Positions 45,156 through 54,816 of a DNA stretch of 64,000 bases are shown one piece after another; positions within the stretch are counted from its first letter, which is position 1; each line of letters begins with the position of its first letter. The position numbers were made by a program, and so were the translations under genes. A model generated the notes under the pieces. It was not told the origin of the DNA, did not search any database, and saw only the letters and a program-made list of their open reading frames with translations. Origin of the DNA: Chitinispirillales bacterium ANBcel5. GTDB lineage: Bacteria > Fibrobacterota > Chitinivibrionia > Chitinivibrionales > Chitinispirillaceae. The DNA is taken from contig JARUKZ010000011.1 in NCBI GenBank assembly GCA_029688955.1, forward strand, positions 62,001-126,000, written 5' to 3'.

Positions 45156-46351
45156 ACCACCTCATTATAGAATTTTAAAGATTCAGCAGTAACTATTTCG
45201 GTATCATAAAAAAGAGATACTTTCTCTCTTGCATTCTTCCCAAGCATGCGGGATGAACGAGGGTGATCATGTAAAAAGGTCATTTTTTCCAGTAATGAAT
45301 CAACCTGGTTTGGTAAAAAAAGTAAACCATTTTCCCCGTCTTCAATCATTTCCTTGTATCCACCGCAATTAGAAGCGCACACTGCTACACCTGTTGACAT
45401 CGCTTCAAGGCACGTATAAGGAAAATTATCCCAAATAGAAGGAAAAAAGGCCGCTGAAGCTTTTTTGAGATATGCTCTTATTTGTTTATGTTCTGCACCT
45501 TTTACCCAGATCACCTTTTTGTCTAATTCATAATTCTCAATAATTGAAGTAATATACTGATCATACATTTGTCCTTCCTTGTACCTGCCATACGGTCTAC
45601 CAATTAAATAGAGCTTTGGGGCGTTTCGTTTTAAGAGAAGCTTTTCATACGCTTCTAATAATAGGTGTACACCCTTTCTGTGCTCAACTCTTCCGGTATA
45701 GATCCAGTAATTATTTTTTTCTTTAGAAGGATGATAATCGTTTAATCTGATCGGGTTTGGATAAACAGAGACTTTTTTGAGTTGCCACCTTTTCTTAAGT
45801 ATCAGAGCAAGAGATTTTGAAGGTGAAGAGATTGCCCTTGCCTTTTTCACCGAAGTTTTTTCCAAAAATTCCTGAAACAAACAATCTATGGGGTGTTCAT
45901 GTATCATGTTAAATTTTCTTGCCATGCTCCAGGGTGTGTGTAAACGTACTACAAGAGGTAATCCTTTACCGGTAAAGTAAATACCTTCAGCACCACATTC
46001 AGGATATTCAATGATGTCAAAATAGTTATTTTCAAATAATACTTCATAGGCATTCCAGGCACTTTTAGCCCAGGCAAGGCGGTTGAGTGATTCAGGAATG
46101 AAATTATAGCATAGCATTCTAAAAAGGTAAAATTTTTTTTGTGTTGGAAGTGGATAGGGGCCAAGGGCAGTTCTGTGTACATGAACACCGTTTTGAATGT
46201 AAGAAACAGAATTAGGATTAACAGATCTGCATATGACATGAACTTCATGTTTTTTTTCTACGAGGGATTCTGCTGCATAGCTGGTATAGGTTCCGATTCC
46301 TCCAAAACCGCTTTCTTCAGGATATTCGTTTGAAATAAAAAGTACACGCAT
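45149..46351 (-). CDS. Glycosyltransferase family 4 protein
   Basis: 400 residues, GT-B fold. N-terminus MRVLFISNEYPEESGFGGIGTYTSYAAESL; C-terminal Rossmann part has YTGRVEHRKGVHLLLEAYEKLL, LIGRPYGRY and the donor-binding SIWDNFPYTCLEAMSTGVAVCASNCGGYKEMIEDGENGLLF. It adds a sugar from a nucleotide donor to a growing glycan on the cytoplasmic side. Paired with a second GT4 gene upstream and with a flippase downstream. Confidence 0.88.
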   Translation of the reverse strand: MRVLFISNEYPEESGFGGIGTYTSYAAESLVEKKHEVHVICRSVNPNSVSYIQNGVHVHRTALGPYPLPTQKKFYLFRMLCYNFIPESLNRLAWAKSAWNAYEVLFENNYFDIIEYPECGAEGIYFTGKGLPLVVRLHTPWSMARKFNMIHEHPIDCLFQEFLEKTSVKKARAISSPSKSLALILKKRWQLKKVSVYPNPIRLNDYHPSKEKNNYWIYTGRVEHRKGVHLLLEAYEKLLLKRNAPKLYLIGRPYGRYKEGQMYDQYITSIIENYELDKKVIWVKGAEHKQIRAYLKKASAAFFPSIWDNFPYTCLEAMSTGVAVCASNCGGYKEMIEDGENGLLFLPNQVDSLLEKMTFLHDHPRSSRMLGKNAREKVSLFYDTEIVTAESLKFYNEVVC

Positions 46352-46361
46352 AGATTACCTG

Positions 46362-47552
46362 CTAATTCGAGACAGATTTATAAAGAGAAAGGAATTCTTT
46401 TCCGGTACACATAATCTCGTGGTTTTTACTGATGTATTGCAGCGCACTTTTACCTAAAGCAGAAGCAAGACGAGGGTTGTTGATGATATGAGAAATCATA
46501 GTTGTAAGTAGTTGTGGGTTTTTCAGGGGAAAAACCAAACCGTTGCTGCCGTGATTAATAAATTCTTTGATACCCTCTGCATCGGAGCAAACAATTGGAA
46601 GCCCTGATGCCATCCCTTCAAGAAGCGTGTTTGGACAGTTATCCATCAGAGAAGGGACTATCAAAATGCCGGATTTTTTGTATAGTTCAGAAATTTCTTG
46701 ATGGTTAACTGCTCCTAAAAATAGAACCCTTGAGCATTCTTTGTAGCCCAGATTTTTAGCTATTGTTTGTTTGACTTTGCTGATGAATAATTTTTCAACT
46801 TCGCCTGCAAAGGTAATTGTAATTTTAGGATCTATTTTTAAAATATCTGTAATATAACGAGCAATAATACCGGCACCTTTTCTTTGCTCTAATCTTCCTA
46901 CATAGAGAATCTTTTTTAGCGTCTTAGACTTGTAAGATCGTTTATCGCCAAAATCTCTAGTGTCAATGGGTGATTTAATAACTGAAAACCTGATATCAGC
47001 AATGTTCATGTGCTTATGTAACCAGCGCTGAAGAGCTTTGGTTGGAGAGATAAAAGCAGATGCATTTTTAATTGCTTTTGATTCAAATCGGTAAAAATTG
47101 GCTCTTTTGTTGGAGGTCGTTTTACCATTAATCATGTCGATAAGTTTCGAAGGCATACTGAATCGCACTATTATTTTGAAGGGAAGGGGTGGTTTAAGGC
47201 TGTAAGCTAAACCGCCGTATTCGGGTATCTGTACCACATTTAACTTTTCTTGCTTATGGATAGTAAGAAGTATTTGCCTGATATGTCTTGAGTGCCCTTT
47301 TTCCCAGGTTACAGCCCCGTTTTGGAACTTTTTTTCTACAAATTGTTTAATTCCTTTAGCCGATCGAAACTCGAAATGATGCACCTCAACAGCTGGTGAG
47401 AGATTTTGGGGCACAGTTCCTTTTCTAATAAGTACATGAACTTTGCACCCAAGATCTGTGAGTGCAGTTGCCAGTGTATAGGTGAATGAAGCTATGCCTC
47501 CCTGGCTACCATCTTCCTGAGGGTATTCGGAATTAATTAGTGCTATATTCAT
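46362..47552 (-). CDS. Glycosyltransferase family 4 protein
   Basis: 396 residues, GT-B fold, similar in layout to its neighbour (MNIALINSEYPQEDGSQGGIASFTYTLATAL; YVGRLEQRKGAGIIARYI; VPSLMDNCPNTLLEGMASGLPIVCSDAEGIKEFINHGSNGLVFPL). The shared opening SEYPxExGxxGGIxxxT suggests the two arose by duplication. Acceptor and donor sugars unknown. First gene of the AT-rich minus-strand glycan block; 157 nt separate it from hisF. Confidence 0.86.
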   Translation of the reverse strand: MNIALINSEYPQEDGSQGGIASFTYTLATALTDLGCKVHVLIRKGTVPQNLSPAVEVHHFEFRSAKGIKQFVEKKFQNGAVTWEKGHSRHIRQILLTIHKQEKLNVVQIPEYGGLAYSLKPPLPFKIIVRFSMPSKLIDMINGKTTSNKRANFYRFESKAIKNASAFISPTKALQRWLHKHMNIADIRFSVIKSPIDTRDFGDKRSYKSKTLKKILYVGRLEQRKGAGIIARYITDILKIDPKITITFAGEVEKLFISKVKQTIAKNLGYKECSRVLFLGAVNHQEISELYKKSGILIVPSLMDNCPNTLLEGMASGLPIVCSDAEGIKEFINHGSNGLVFPLKNPQLLTTMISHIINNPRLASALGKSALQYISKNHEIMCTGKEFLSLYKSVSN

Positions 47553-47709
47553 CGACTCGACTCAAAAGATCTGTGAAGAATACTATAAGATCCTAATTTT
47601 ATAATGATTTAAGGGGATTGCCAAGTTTTATCTGTGGAGTGTATTTAGATCTTGGAATGGCTTATAAGACTAGCAAAGGGAGTAAACGGAGGAGCAGACA
47701 TCGTTAACT

Positions 47710-48489
47710 TTACCACTGTGTTCTGATGTTGAGCCCTTGTCTGCTTAGTTCTGTTTTTAATTCCTTAATTGTAGATTGTCCGTAATGCAGAATCGAGGCG
47801 ATAAGTGCCGCGTCGGCTTTGCCACGGGTAAGGACCTCGTACAGGTGTTCTGGTTTTCCACCACCACCCGATGCTATAACGGGTATTTTGACACTATCTG
47901 CAATAGATCTGGTTAGATTAAGTTCGTATCCTTCCCCGGTACCATCTGCATCGATTGAATTAATTACCAGTTCTCCCGCACCCAGCTTTTCTGCTTCAAC
48001 TGCCCACCAGAGGGCATCGAGTCCAGTCTGTTTTCTACCGCCATGGGTAACAACTTCATACCCTGAGGGGATCTGTTTGGATTTAGTTACCCCAAGCACA
48101 TCCATCGATAAAACAACTGCTTGAGAGCCAAGAAGAAGGGCCGTTTGGTTAATGAGTTTAGGGTTAGATACCGCAGCAGTATTGAGATTAATTTTTTCTG
48201 CTCCTGCCATTCTTACTTTCATGCAGTCTTCAACGGTTCTGAGCCCACCACCAACAGAGAAGGGAATAAAGATTTGAGATGCTACGTTTGAAACAACATC
48301 AATCATTATGTTGCGCTTATCACTTGAGGCTGTGATGTCGTAGAATACCAGTTCATCTATCCCTTCTTCATAGTATTTTTTAGCTGTACTGATCGGGTCC
48401 CCTATATCCTGAGTGTTGAGGAATTTAACGCTCTTTGCAAGCTTGCCATCTCTGACATCAAGGCATGAAATAATTCTTTTACTAAGCAT
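47710..48489 (-). CDS. hisF: Imidazole glycerol phosphate synthase subunit HisF
   Basis: About 259 residues. I start at the ATG giving [15 protein letters not shown], the family start; an ATG three codons earlier (48498) is possible. The catalytic Asp in [17 protein letters not shown], the second Asp in LSMDVLG and [13 protein letters not shown] are intact. It cyclises PRFAR with ammonia from HisH to IGP and AICAR in histidine synthesis. The sequence resembles true HisF rather than sugar-amidation paralogues, although it lies beside glycan genes. Overlaps hisH by 8 nt. Confidence 0.9.
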   Translation of the reverse strand: MLSKRIISCLDVRDGKLAKSVKFLNTQDIGDPISTAKKYYEEGIDELVFYDITASSDKRNIMIDVVSNVASQIFIPFSVGGGLRTVEDCMKVRMAGAEKINLNTAAVSNPKLINQTALLLGSQAVVLSMDVLGVTKSKQIPSGYEVVTHGGRKQTGLDALWWAVEAEKLGAGELVINSIDADGTGEGYELNLTRSIADSVKIPVIASGGGGKPEHLYEVLTRGKADAALIASILHYGQSTIKELKTELSRQGLNIRTQW

Positions 48490-49102
48490 CTTTACCATTC
48501 CACTGAGAGAAATTTTGCAGTAATCTTAAACCTGTTCTACCGCTCTTTTCGGGATGAAATTGAGTGGCAATTAAATTGTTTTGACCTATAATTGCAGGAA
48601 ATTCAATTTCGTACTCACAAACACCTATTATAAGAGTATGGTTTACCGGGGCCGGATAGTATGAGTGTACAAAATAGAACTCTACTCCTTGGGAAAAACC
48701 TTCAAGCACAGGGTGGTGTCTGGTGGTGGTTATGGAGTTCCATCCCATGTGAGGGATTTTTAGATCAGGATTTTTTAGTTTAAAATGCACACACTCTCCC
48801 TCTATAAGACCAAGGCAGGAGGTGTTTCCTTCCTGAGAGTGACTTAAAATGATTTGTGTACCAAGACATATACCAAGAATGGGGGTCCCTTGTGAGAGGG
48901 CATCCTTTAGGGCTACATCCAGTTTAGTCTTTCTCAGCACCTCCATTGCAGTGCTTGCATGTCCTACCCCAGGAAAGATTATCCGCTCTGCGTTTCTAAC
49001 ATTTTTAGGGTCCGAAGTGATGCAGTTTGGTATTTTGAGGTGATCGAGAGCTCTTTTTACGGAAGTAAGATTGCCGGAATTGTAGTCAATGATTGCAATC
49101 AT
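48482..49102 (-). CDS. hisH: Imidazole glycerol phosphate synthase glutaminase HisH
   Basis: 206 residues. Class I amidotransferase triad: Cys in GICLGTQ, His and Glu in FHPEKSG. Opening [22 protein letters not shown] and [13 protein letters not shown] fit HisH. It hydrolyses glutamine and channels ammonia to HisF. The rest of the his pathway is not in the window. Divergent from the HAD gene across 212 nt without a gene. Confidence 0.92.
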   Translation of the reverse strand: MIAIIDYNSGNLTSVKRALDHLKIPNCITSDPKNVRNAERIIFPGVGHASTAMEVLRKTKLDVALKDALSQGTPILGICLGTQIILSHSQEGNTSCLGLIEGECVHFKLKNPDLKIPHMGWNSITTTRHHPVLEGFSQGVEFYFVHSYYPAPVNHTLIIGVCEYEIEFPAIIGQNNLIATQFHPEKSGRTGLRLLQNFSQWNGKDA

Positions 49103-49314
49103 TGGGTAGTAAGTTCTCCGAATATAAGGTGTTACAAGATGGTCGGTTGCAGTTTGCTACCAAAAGTGTATTAAAATGCCTAAATAAAATAACATTTTAC
49201 CCGGCTGATTAAAAAATATGTTTTTATTCTAAGAAATAGAACTTTTTTGCGCAAACAGGAGCTTTTTTTTCAGAATAATGTATTTTAAAATAAAGAAAAA
49301 ACCGTGGAGATTAA

Positions 49315-49980
49315 ATGAAAGATTACAGCTACTATCTTTTTGATGCTGATGGAACACTCTTTGATACAGCGGATATGATCTATTCCTGTTTTGAAGATAC
49401 CTTTAAAAGGTTTGACCTAAACCCGGTTCCAAAAGAGATGATTTATTCCCATATAGGATTGCCGCTCAGGGATCAGCTCGAGGTATATATAGGTAATGTA
49501 GATGATGTCTTTTATCGGAGATATCGTGCAGCTCACATGAAACATCAGCTTGAGATATTTCGGGATTATTTGGTGCTTTTTAATGGGGTCAGAGAGACAC
49601 TGGTTCAGTTAAAGGACCGGGGTAAAAGATGTGCAGTTGTAACGTCCCGAATGAAAGAGTCGCTTAGAATGTTTTTAGATGAGCTATCTATTCTTGAAAG
49701 CTTTGAAGTGTTTGTGACACCTGAGAGTACAGAAAACCATAAACCACACCCCCAACCGGCTTTTGAAGCTCTTAAGCTTCTGGGGGCAACTGAACAAAGT
49801 GATGCGATTTTTATAGGTGATTCATCTTTTGATATAGAGTGTGGAAATAGTGCCGGAATGGACACTGCTTTTGTGAATTGGAGCAAAATTGACCCCAAAA
49901 CTCTTTCCGTTAAACCAACTTATATTTTAAACTCAATGGCGGATCTTTTATGTTCAAAAAAGGCAAGTTTAAGGTTGTAG
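49315..49980 (+). CDS. HAD-family phosphatase (PpaX/Gph-like)
   Basis: 221 residues. HAD motif I D10-A-D12-G-T-L-F-D-T, motif II in VVTSRM, Lys and motif III in PHPQPAFEALKLLG, motif IV FIGDSSFDIECGNSAG. The helical cap is of C1 type. Such enzymes act as phosphoglycolate phosphatases or pyrophosphatases; substrate cannot be fixed. Its end overlaps the S41 peptidase gene by 31 nt. Confidence 0.85.
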   Translation: MKDYSYYLFDADGTLFDTADMIYSCFEDTFKRFDLNPVPKEMIYSHIGLPLRDQLEVYIGNVDDVFYRRYRAAHMKHQLEIFRDYLVLFNGVRETLVQLKDRGKRCAVVTSRMKESLRMFLDELSILESFEVFVTPESTENHKPHPQPAFEALKLLGATEQSDAIFIGDSSFDIECGNSAGMDTAFVNWSKIDPKTLSVKPTYILNSMADLLCSKKASLRL

Positions 49981-51203
49981 TTGTTGTATTGTTTTTAGGT
50001 GGTTGCTTAGAAATATTAACAACCAGCAGCAATGATGATTCAGAACAGTTTCTATTTGCAGTTGCAGCTCTTGATGCATGGTTTCTCTATAGAGATAAGT
50101 TGCCCCGAAAACCAGAAATATACTCTGATCCTGTATTACTTTATCAAAGCTTAAATGAACCGTACACATCATTTCTGTACCCCGACACTGCTAAATATTT
50201 TTTAAGTATGATGTCAACATCATCTGCGGGGCTTGGTATCAGAACAGATTCTACAAAAAGAGGCTATGTCATACTGGATGTGATTGAAAATTCACCTGCT
50301 GAAACTGCTGGTTTGTTAAAACATGACACTATTATTAAAGTAGACGATAGTGATGTGGCCACAATGTCACGAATCGATTTTATAAATATTGTAAGAGGGC
50401 AAAAGGGAGATGAAAAGAGGTTAAAGATAAAACGAGCTGAAAGTGTACTGGATTTTAATATTACAATTGCTACATTTATGACCCCTTCAGTTTTCACGGA
50501 TTCGTTAAGTGAGTCTACAGCTTACATACTGCTTACAACCTTTTTATCCGCTACTAACCGTGAAGGTGGCAGTGCACAGGAATTTCGCCAGGCTCTGGAA
50601 AAAAAGGACTGGGCTTCAAATATCATTTTAGATCTGAGACAAAACGGAGGAGGAGAAATAGAGCAAGCCATAAGCATCGTTTCTGAGCTTCTTGGGCCCC
50701 AAACGGAGATAATTACAAGTAAATATAGAAACTGTAACAACAATGCCAGATATTGTATTACGGAGAATTATACTTTGAGAACAGAGGAGGGGGGAGATTT
50801 TTCCAATAAAAGGCTTTGTGTTCTTATGGATGAAAATACCGCCAGTGCTTCTGAAATACTTATTTCTGCCCTTATAGATAACAGGGAGGATGTGACCACT
50901 ATGGGGGGTAAAAGTTACGGAAAAGGGCGTGGTCAAGTGGTTTTAGAAGGACCGCAGTCCTGTATTGCAATTATTACATCCATGCAGTTTATGCCTGTTA
51001 AGGGGCTTGATTACGATCGGTATGGTATTGTGCCGGATATAGAGGTGTCTGGGATGGACATTGTAGAAAGGGCTCTTGAACATCTTGAAGGAGAGGTTGT
51101 AACCAAGCGAAAAGCTCTAAATGCTTCAAGAGTTCGATATTTATTTGAAGAATTTAGTGTAGAACATATGATGCCTTTGGCTATTACTAAAGAGGTAGAG
51201 TAA
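49950..51203 (+). CDS. Lipoprotein S41 (C-terminal processing) peptidase with PDZ domain
   Basis: 417 residues. Signal with lipobox LGGC (Cys19). PDZ domain about 85-165 (GLGIRTDSTKRGYVILDVIENSPAETAGLLKHDTIIKVDD), then the S41 catalytic core with DLRQNGGGEIEQA, nucleophile Ser299 in ENTASASEI and general base Lys325 in GKSYGKGRGQ, 26 residues apart as in tail-specific proteases. Being lipid-anchored and short, it is likely a periplasmic-facing processing protease. ATG 49950 overlaps the HAD gene. Confidence 0.86.
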   Translation: MFKKGKFKVVVVVLFLGGCLEILTTSSNDDSEQFLFAVAALDAWFLYRDKLPRKPEIYSDPVLLYQSLNEPYTSFLYPDTAKYFLSMMSTSSAGLGIRTDSTKRGYVILDVIENSPAETAGLLKHDTIIKVDDSDVATMSRIDFINIVRGQKGDEKRLKIKRAESVLDFNITIATFMTPSVFTDSLSESTAYILLTTFLSATNREGGSAQEFRQALEKKDWASNIILDLRQNGGGEIEQAISIVSELLGPQTEIITSKYRNCNNNARYCITENYTLRTEEGGDFSNKRLCVLMDENTASASEILISALIDNREDVTTMGGKSYGKGRGQVVLEGPQSCIAIITSMQFMPVKGLDYDRYGIVPDIEVSGMDIVERALEHLEGEVVTKRKALNASRVRYLFEEFSVEHMMPLAITKEVE

Positions 51204-51234
51204 AAAGAGTTGGTAACGTCGTTTTAGTTTGTAG

Positions 51235-52152
51235 TTATACGCTTTTCCAATTCTGTTTTTTTCTCTCTTCCATCTCTTTTCTTATTTTGAGATAATGCTT
51301 ATGTCTCCAGTGGGCTATTGTTCCACTATTTACCAGTTCTTTTACAGCGCATCCAGGCTCCTTTTCGTGCTTACAGTCATTAAAGCGGCACTCTCCTGTT
51401 TTATCTGCAATTTCGGGAAAGCAGTTCACCACACTGTTTTCATCAACTTGAGGAATCTCTATAAAGGCAAACCCCGGAGTATCTGCAATATACCCTCCAC
51501 TTTGAAGCGCAGTAAGGGAGGTATGCGTTGTAGTGTGTGTACCTCTTCCTGTAGTTCCTGATACTTCGCCTGTTCTGAAAATTTGGTCGGGAAAAATTCT
51601 TGACAGTAGTGACGATTTTCCTACTCCGGAAAGCCCCGTCAAGGCAGATAATTTTGAAGTGCATAGAGTAGTAATGTGATTAAGACCCGAACCTTTTTTC
51701 GCTGATGTGAAAATGACCTCATATCCGATACGTGTGTAAGTATCCGTTACTTTTTTAAGCTCATCGGTTTGTTGGGAAGTGAGAAGGTCGGTCTTATTAA
51801 AAACAAGTACAGACTTTATATCATATACTGCAGCGGTAAAAAGATATCTATCAAGAGTGTTGAGGTCAAGAGATGGTGAAATAAAAGTGTTAATAAAAAT
51901 TATCTGATCGATATTTGCAATAGGAGGCCTGGGAAGATAGCTTTTTCTTGGGGCTACACTTCTGATAACCCCTTCAAGGCTATCGAAGTTAATTATTTCC
52001 ATCTCCACTATATCGCCGGTGCAAATTCTTCTTTTTTTCTTTTTCTGCTTCCCCAAAACAGTTGTTTTAACATTCCCTATCGGGGTGTCCACTACAAGAT
52101 AATTCTTCTGTTCTTCTATAACTTTTGCTGTATAAACTGATTTGGTAGTCAT
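51235..52152 (-). CDS. rsgA: Ribosome small-subunit-dependent GTPase RsgA
   Basis: 305 residues. OB-fold N-terminus, then circularly permuted GTPase: G4 NKTD comes first, followed by G1 GLSGVGKSSLLS, a GTT region (EVSGTTGRGTHTTTH) and G3 DTPGF, then a C-terminal zinc site (CFPEI, CRFNDCKHEKEPGC). It checks late 30S maturation, releasing other factors. Note that ksgA, another 30S maturation gene, is 11 kb away. Convergent with the S41 gene, divergent from larC. Confidence 0.94.
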   Translation of the reverse strand: MTTKSVYTAKVIEEQKNYLVVDTPIGNVKTTVLGKQKKKKRRICTGDIVEMEIINFDSLEGVIRSVAPRKSYLPRPPIANIDQIIFINTFISPSLDLNTLDRYLFTAAVYDIKSVLVFNKTDLLTSQQTDELKKVTDTYTRIGYEVIFTSAKKGSGLNHITTLCTSKLSALTGLSGVGKSSLLSRIFPDQIFRTGEVSGTTGRGTHTTTHTSLTALQSGGYIADTPGFAFIEIPQVDENSVVNCFPEIADKTGECRFNDCKHEKEPGCAVKELVNSGTIAHWRHKHYLKIRKEMEERKKQNWKSV

Positions 52153-52236
52153 ATTTTCTTTGTGCAGGTTTTAATTTCTTGGTAGATAAAAATTACATCT
52201 TGTTTAATTTGTTCATCAACAGTAACGTTGTTTAAA

Positions 52237-53409
52237 ATGAAAAAAATACTCTATTTTGACCTGGTAAGCGGAGCTTCAGGGGATATGATACTCTCCTCAC
52301 TTATCGATCTTGGGGTTCCGGTGTCCTATCTTCAGGAGCAGTTAAAACGAACATCTATTCCAAAAATACACATTTCAGTGCAGCGAAAAAAAACTCAGGG
52401 AATAGAATCCACACAGTTAAAGCTCAATTGGGAGGAGCAGAAGCACTATCGCCATATTCATCAAATTATGGAGATTATTGAAAGTGGAAACTTTAGTGAT
52501 TCGGTAGTGCAGAGGTGTTCTAAAGTATTAAATCACCTGGGAAGTGCAGAGGCAAAGGTGCATGGAGTACCTTTGGATCGGGTCCATTTCCATGAGATTG
52601 GGGCTGTCGATACAGTAATAGATATTTTGGGCATGAGTCTGTGTATGGAGTATTTGGAAGTGGATCATTTAGCATTCTCAAACCTTACTGTTGGGCATGG
52701 CTTTGTGAATACAGAGCATGGAAGAATGCCGGTTCCGGTACCTGCTACCGCTGAGATGCTAAGGGGGTTTTCTGTGAACAGGCTGGATATAGCGGATGAA
52801 ATTCTTACTCCAACAGGATGTGCTCTGCTCACGGCTCTGGGGGAGCAGAGTGTCTTTGCACTTGATGGCACAGTGGAAAACAGTGGGGTAGGCTGCGGCA
52901 GTAAGGAATTTAAGGGGCATCCCAATGTTTTACGTGTGTTTTTGCTCAGTAGTAAGTTACAGCCTCAAACTGAGTGGATCTGTCAACTGGAGACTGATCT
53001 TGATCATGTAAGCGGAGAAGTAATGGCTCATATGAGCGATATACTGAATACAAGTGGAGCCTTGGATTCTTGCTGGATTCCTATATATATGAAAAAGTGC
53101 CGCCCGGGTTATCGCCTCTCCTGTCTGTGCAGGCCTGAAGATCGTGCTAAATTGATTGATTTAGTGATCAGGAACACAAGAACACTTGGGGTTAGATGGC
53201 AACTTCTAACAAGAACAATTGCAAAACGTAGGGTAGATAGTATTCGATTTTTGGGTGAAGAGGCAAAAGAGAAGGTGTGTAGTTATGGATCTTTTTCCTT
53301 TTCAAAACTGGAATATGAATCGCTCGTCAGGATTTCAGAGAAGAGTAAAATTCCTGTATTAAATCTTATAGAAGAATACATCAGCAGTAAAACCAAAGAT
53401 TCAGAGTAA
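52237..53409 (+). CDS. larC: LarC-like nickel-pincer cofactor biosynthesis protein (DUF111)
   Basis: 390 residues from ATG 52237; a TTG three codons earlier is possible and no strong ribosome site is visible. Hallmarks: YFDLVSGASGDMILSSLIDLG, RVHFHEIGAVDTVIDILG, VPVPATAEMLRGF, LTPTGCALLTAL. LarC inserts nickel into the pyridinium bisthiocarboxylate cofactor of lactate racemase-like enzymes. LarA, LarB and LarE are not in the window. Divergent from rsgA across 84 nt. Confidence 0.9.
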   Translation: MKKILYFDLVSGASGDMILSSLIDLGVPVSYLQEQLKRTSIPKIHISVQRKKTQGIESTQLKLNWEEQKHYRHIHQIMEIIESGNFSDSVVQRCSKVLNHLGSAEAKVHGVPLDRVHFHEIGAVDTVIDILGMSLCMEYLEVDHLAFSNLTVGHGFVNTEHGRMPVPVPATAEMLRGFSVNRLDIADEILTPTGCALLTALGEQSVFALDGTVENSGVGCGSKEFKGHPNVLRVFLLSSKLQPQTEWICQLETDLDHVSGEVMAHMSDILNTSGALDSCWIPIYMKKCRPGYRLSCLCRPEDRAKLIDLVIRNTRTLGVRWQLLTRTIAKRRVDSIRFLGEEAKEKVCSYGSFSFSKLEYESLVRISEKSKIPVLNLIEEYISSKTKDSE

Positions 53410-53445
53410 TGCGTAAGTAACTTTTGAAACTAAAGGAATAAAGCC

Positions 53446-54618
53446 ATGAAACATCAGTTTTGTATTTTTATACTTCTTTTTTTAATAGGGTTTTTATCTG
53501 CTCAGGAAGAACGCTCTTTTACGCCGTATGGTTTTGCTCAGTATCGGCTGAGGACAAGACATCGCAGTGCCGCAACGGATGAAGCACGTGTATGGACCTC
53601 TGATTATGCAAATACCATCTCCTACTATGCTGGATTTCGTGCTGTACTGAATCAATCCCTTGGTTTTGGAATGCAGATTGGTAATGACTGGGTTCATACC
53701 GAGGATGTTAACTACCTCAATAATAACCCTGTAATACCTCAACGCCAATTTCCTCCGGGCTCTGTCCCAGTGTTTCATCTTGCATATGCTACCTATGATC
53801 CAGGTTTTTTTGATCTTACCTTAGGAATCGTTCCACTCTTGAGTTATGGGCCTCTTGATCTTCTGGAGCGTTCTCTTAGTACCGGAACGTATCAGGGCAC
53901 AGCGTTCTTTACCTGGCCCGTGATCACAAACAATAGTATGATGGGGCTGCAGTTGGGGTTTCCGCTTTTTGAAGATGAAAGAACCCTTAGGGCTGAGCTT
54001 TTCACGACTGTGATTGATTCCAGATTAGGAGAGATTACAGCCAATGAGGGGATAGTTGACCCTCCCGTTTCGGCATCAAGTGGAGTAATGTTACTTTTAA
54101 CACTACCCTTTAGCACTGATGTGTTCATGGTTACCCCTCAGGTTCTTGGAGTATTTAACCGAAACTACAATCTTACGCGTGGCCGGGGAGATCATGAGTG
54201 GGCTGGCGGATTTAGGGCAGAGTATACGGTTAGAGGTGGGGTACAGGTTTGGGGTTCTTTTGCCTACGGTGGTATTGCTAACTGGAAAAGCAGAAATCCA
54301 GTAAACATGCGAACAGTAATAGATACTGTTGGAGAGGTTTATGATCACAGAGGGTTGATCAGTTCTTTGGGTGTAGGCATTGGAATCGGTCCAGGTACAT
54401 TGGTAACCGATGTAAAATACAGTTTTCATACAGACAGGCAAACTGATGAGGAGTACTACCATTACGTTTTGAACGATCTTTACTACAGTTTGGAGGTGCG
54501 TTCAGGTCTTTCAATTGCGCCCAGAGTAAGGAATTTTATGACTTTTAATCCTTCGGGGAGCGAGATAGAGATGTTACTTGAGATTCGTCCGGAGATTATG
54601 GTAACGGCTACATTTTAG
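53446..54618 (+). CDS. Outer-membrane beta-barrel protein, unknown family
   Basis: 390 residues with signal peptide (CIFILLFLIGFLSAQ). The mature chain is built of amphipathic strands with many aromatic residues (FTPYGFAQYRLRTRHR, NTISYYAGFRAVLNQSLGFGMQIGNDW) and ends in MVTATF, the C-terminal Phe typical of barrel proteins. No specific family recognised. 37 nt after larC; followed by REP-like elements and the RAYT gene on the other strand. Confidence 0.65.
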   Translation: MKHQFCIFILLFLIGFLSAQEERSFTPYGFAQYRLRTRHRSAATDEARVWTSDYANTISYYAGFRAVLNQSLGFGMQIGNDWVHTEDVNYLNNNPVIPQRQFPPGSVPVFHLAYATYDPGFFDLTLGIVPLLSYGPLDLLERSLSTGTYQGTAFFTWPVITNNSMMGLQLGFPLFEDERTLRAELFTTVIDSRLGEITANEGIVDPPVSASSGVMLLLTLPFSTDVFMVTPQVLGVFNRNYNLTRGRGDHEWAGGFRAEYTVRGGVQVWGSFAYGGIANWKSRNPVNMRTVIDTVGEVYDHRGLISSLGVGIGIGPGTLVTDVKYSFHTDRQTDEEYYHYVLNDLYYSLEVRSGLSIAPRVRNFMTFNPSGSEIEMLLEIRPEIMVTATF

Positions 54619-54631
54619 CTTGTGGGCAGCG

Positions 54632-54646
54632 CCCCGGAGGTGAATA
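54632..54646 (+). repeat. REP-like element, copy a
   Basis: CCCCGGAGGTGAATA, the core of the element found around the RAYT gene. It lies just past the barrel gene stop. Confidence 0.6.
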
Positions 54647-54675
54647 CTATGTATTGTTTCTGGAAAAGTGTACTG

Positions 54676-54686
54676 CCCCGGAGATG
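54676..54686 (+). repeat. REP-like element, copy b
   Basis: CCCCGGAGATG, a variant (A for G) matched exactly in reverse complement at 57015-57025. Confidence 0.5.
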
Positions 54687-54816
54687 CTCTTTTTTTGGCA
54701 GAATAACTAAGAAGTAACCAATAAAAAGGGAATCAGTGAAAGTAGTTGTCCTGTATAATAGACCTATTTTATGAATGATTATACTGAATGGGGACTTAAA
54801 GTAATGAGGGTACAGG

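Noticed and set aside
47710..49102. HisF/HisH as sugar-amidation (WbuZ/WbuY-like) proteins because they neighbour glycosyltransferases
   Set aside because: No N-acetyl-sugar amidotransferase gene is present and the motifs fit true HisF and HisH.
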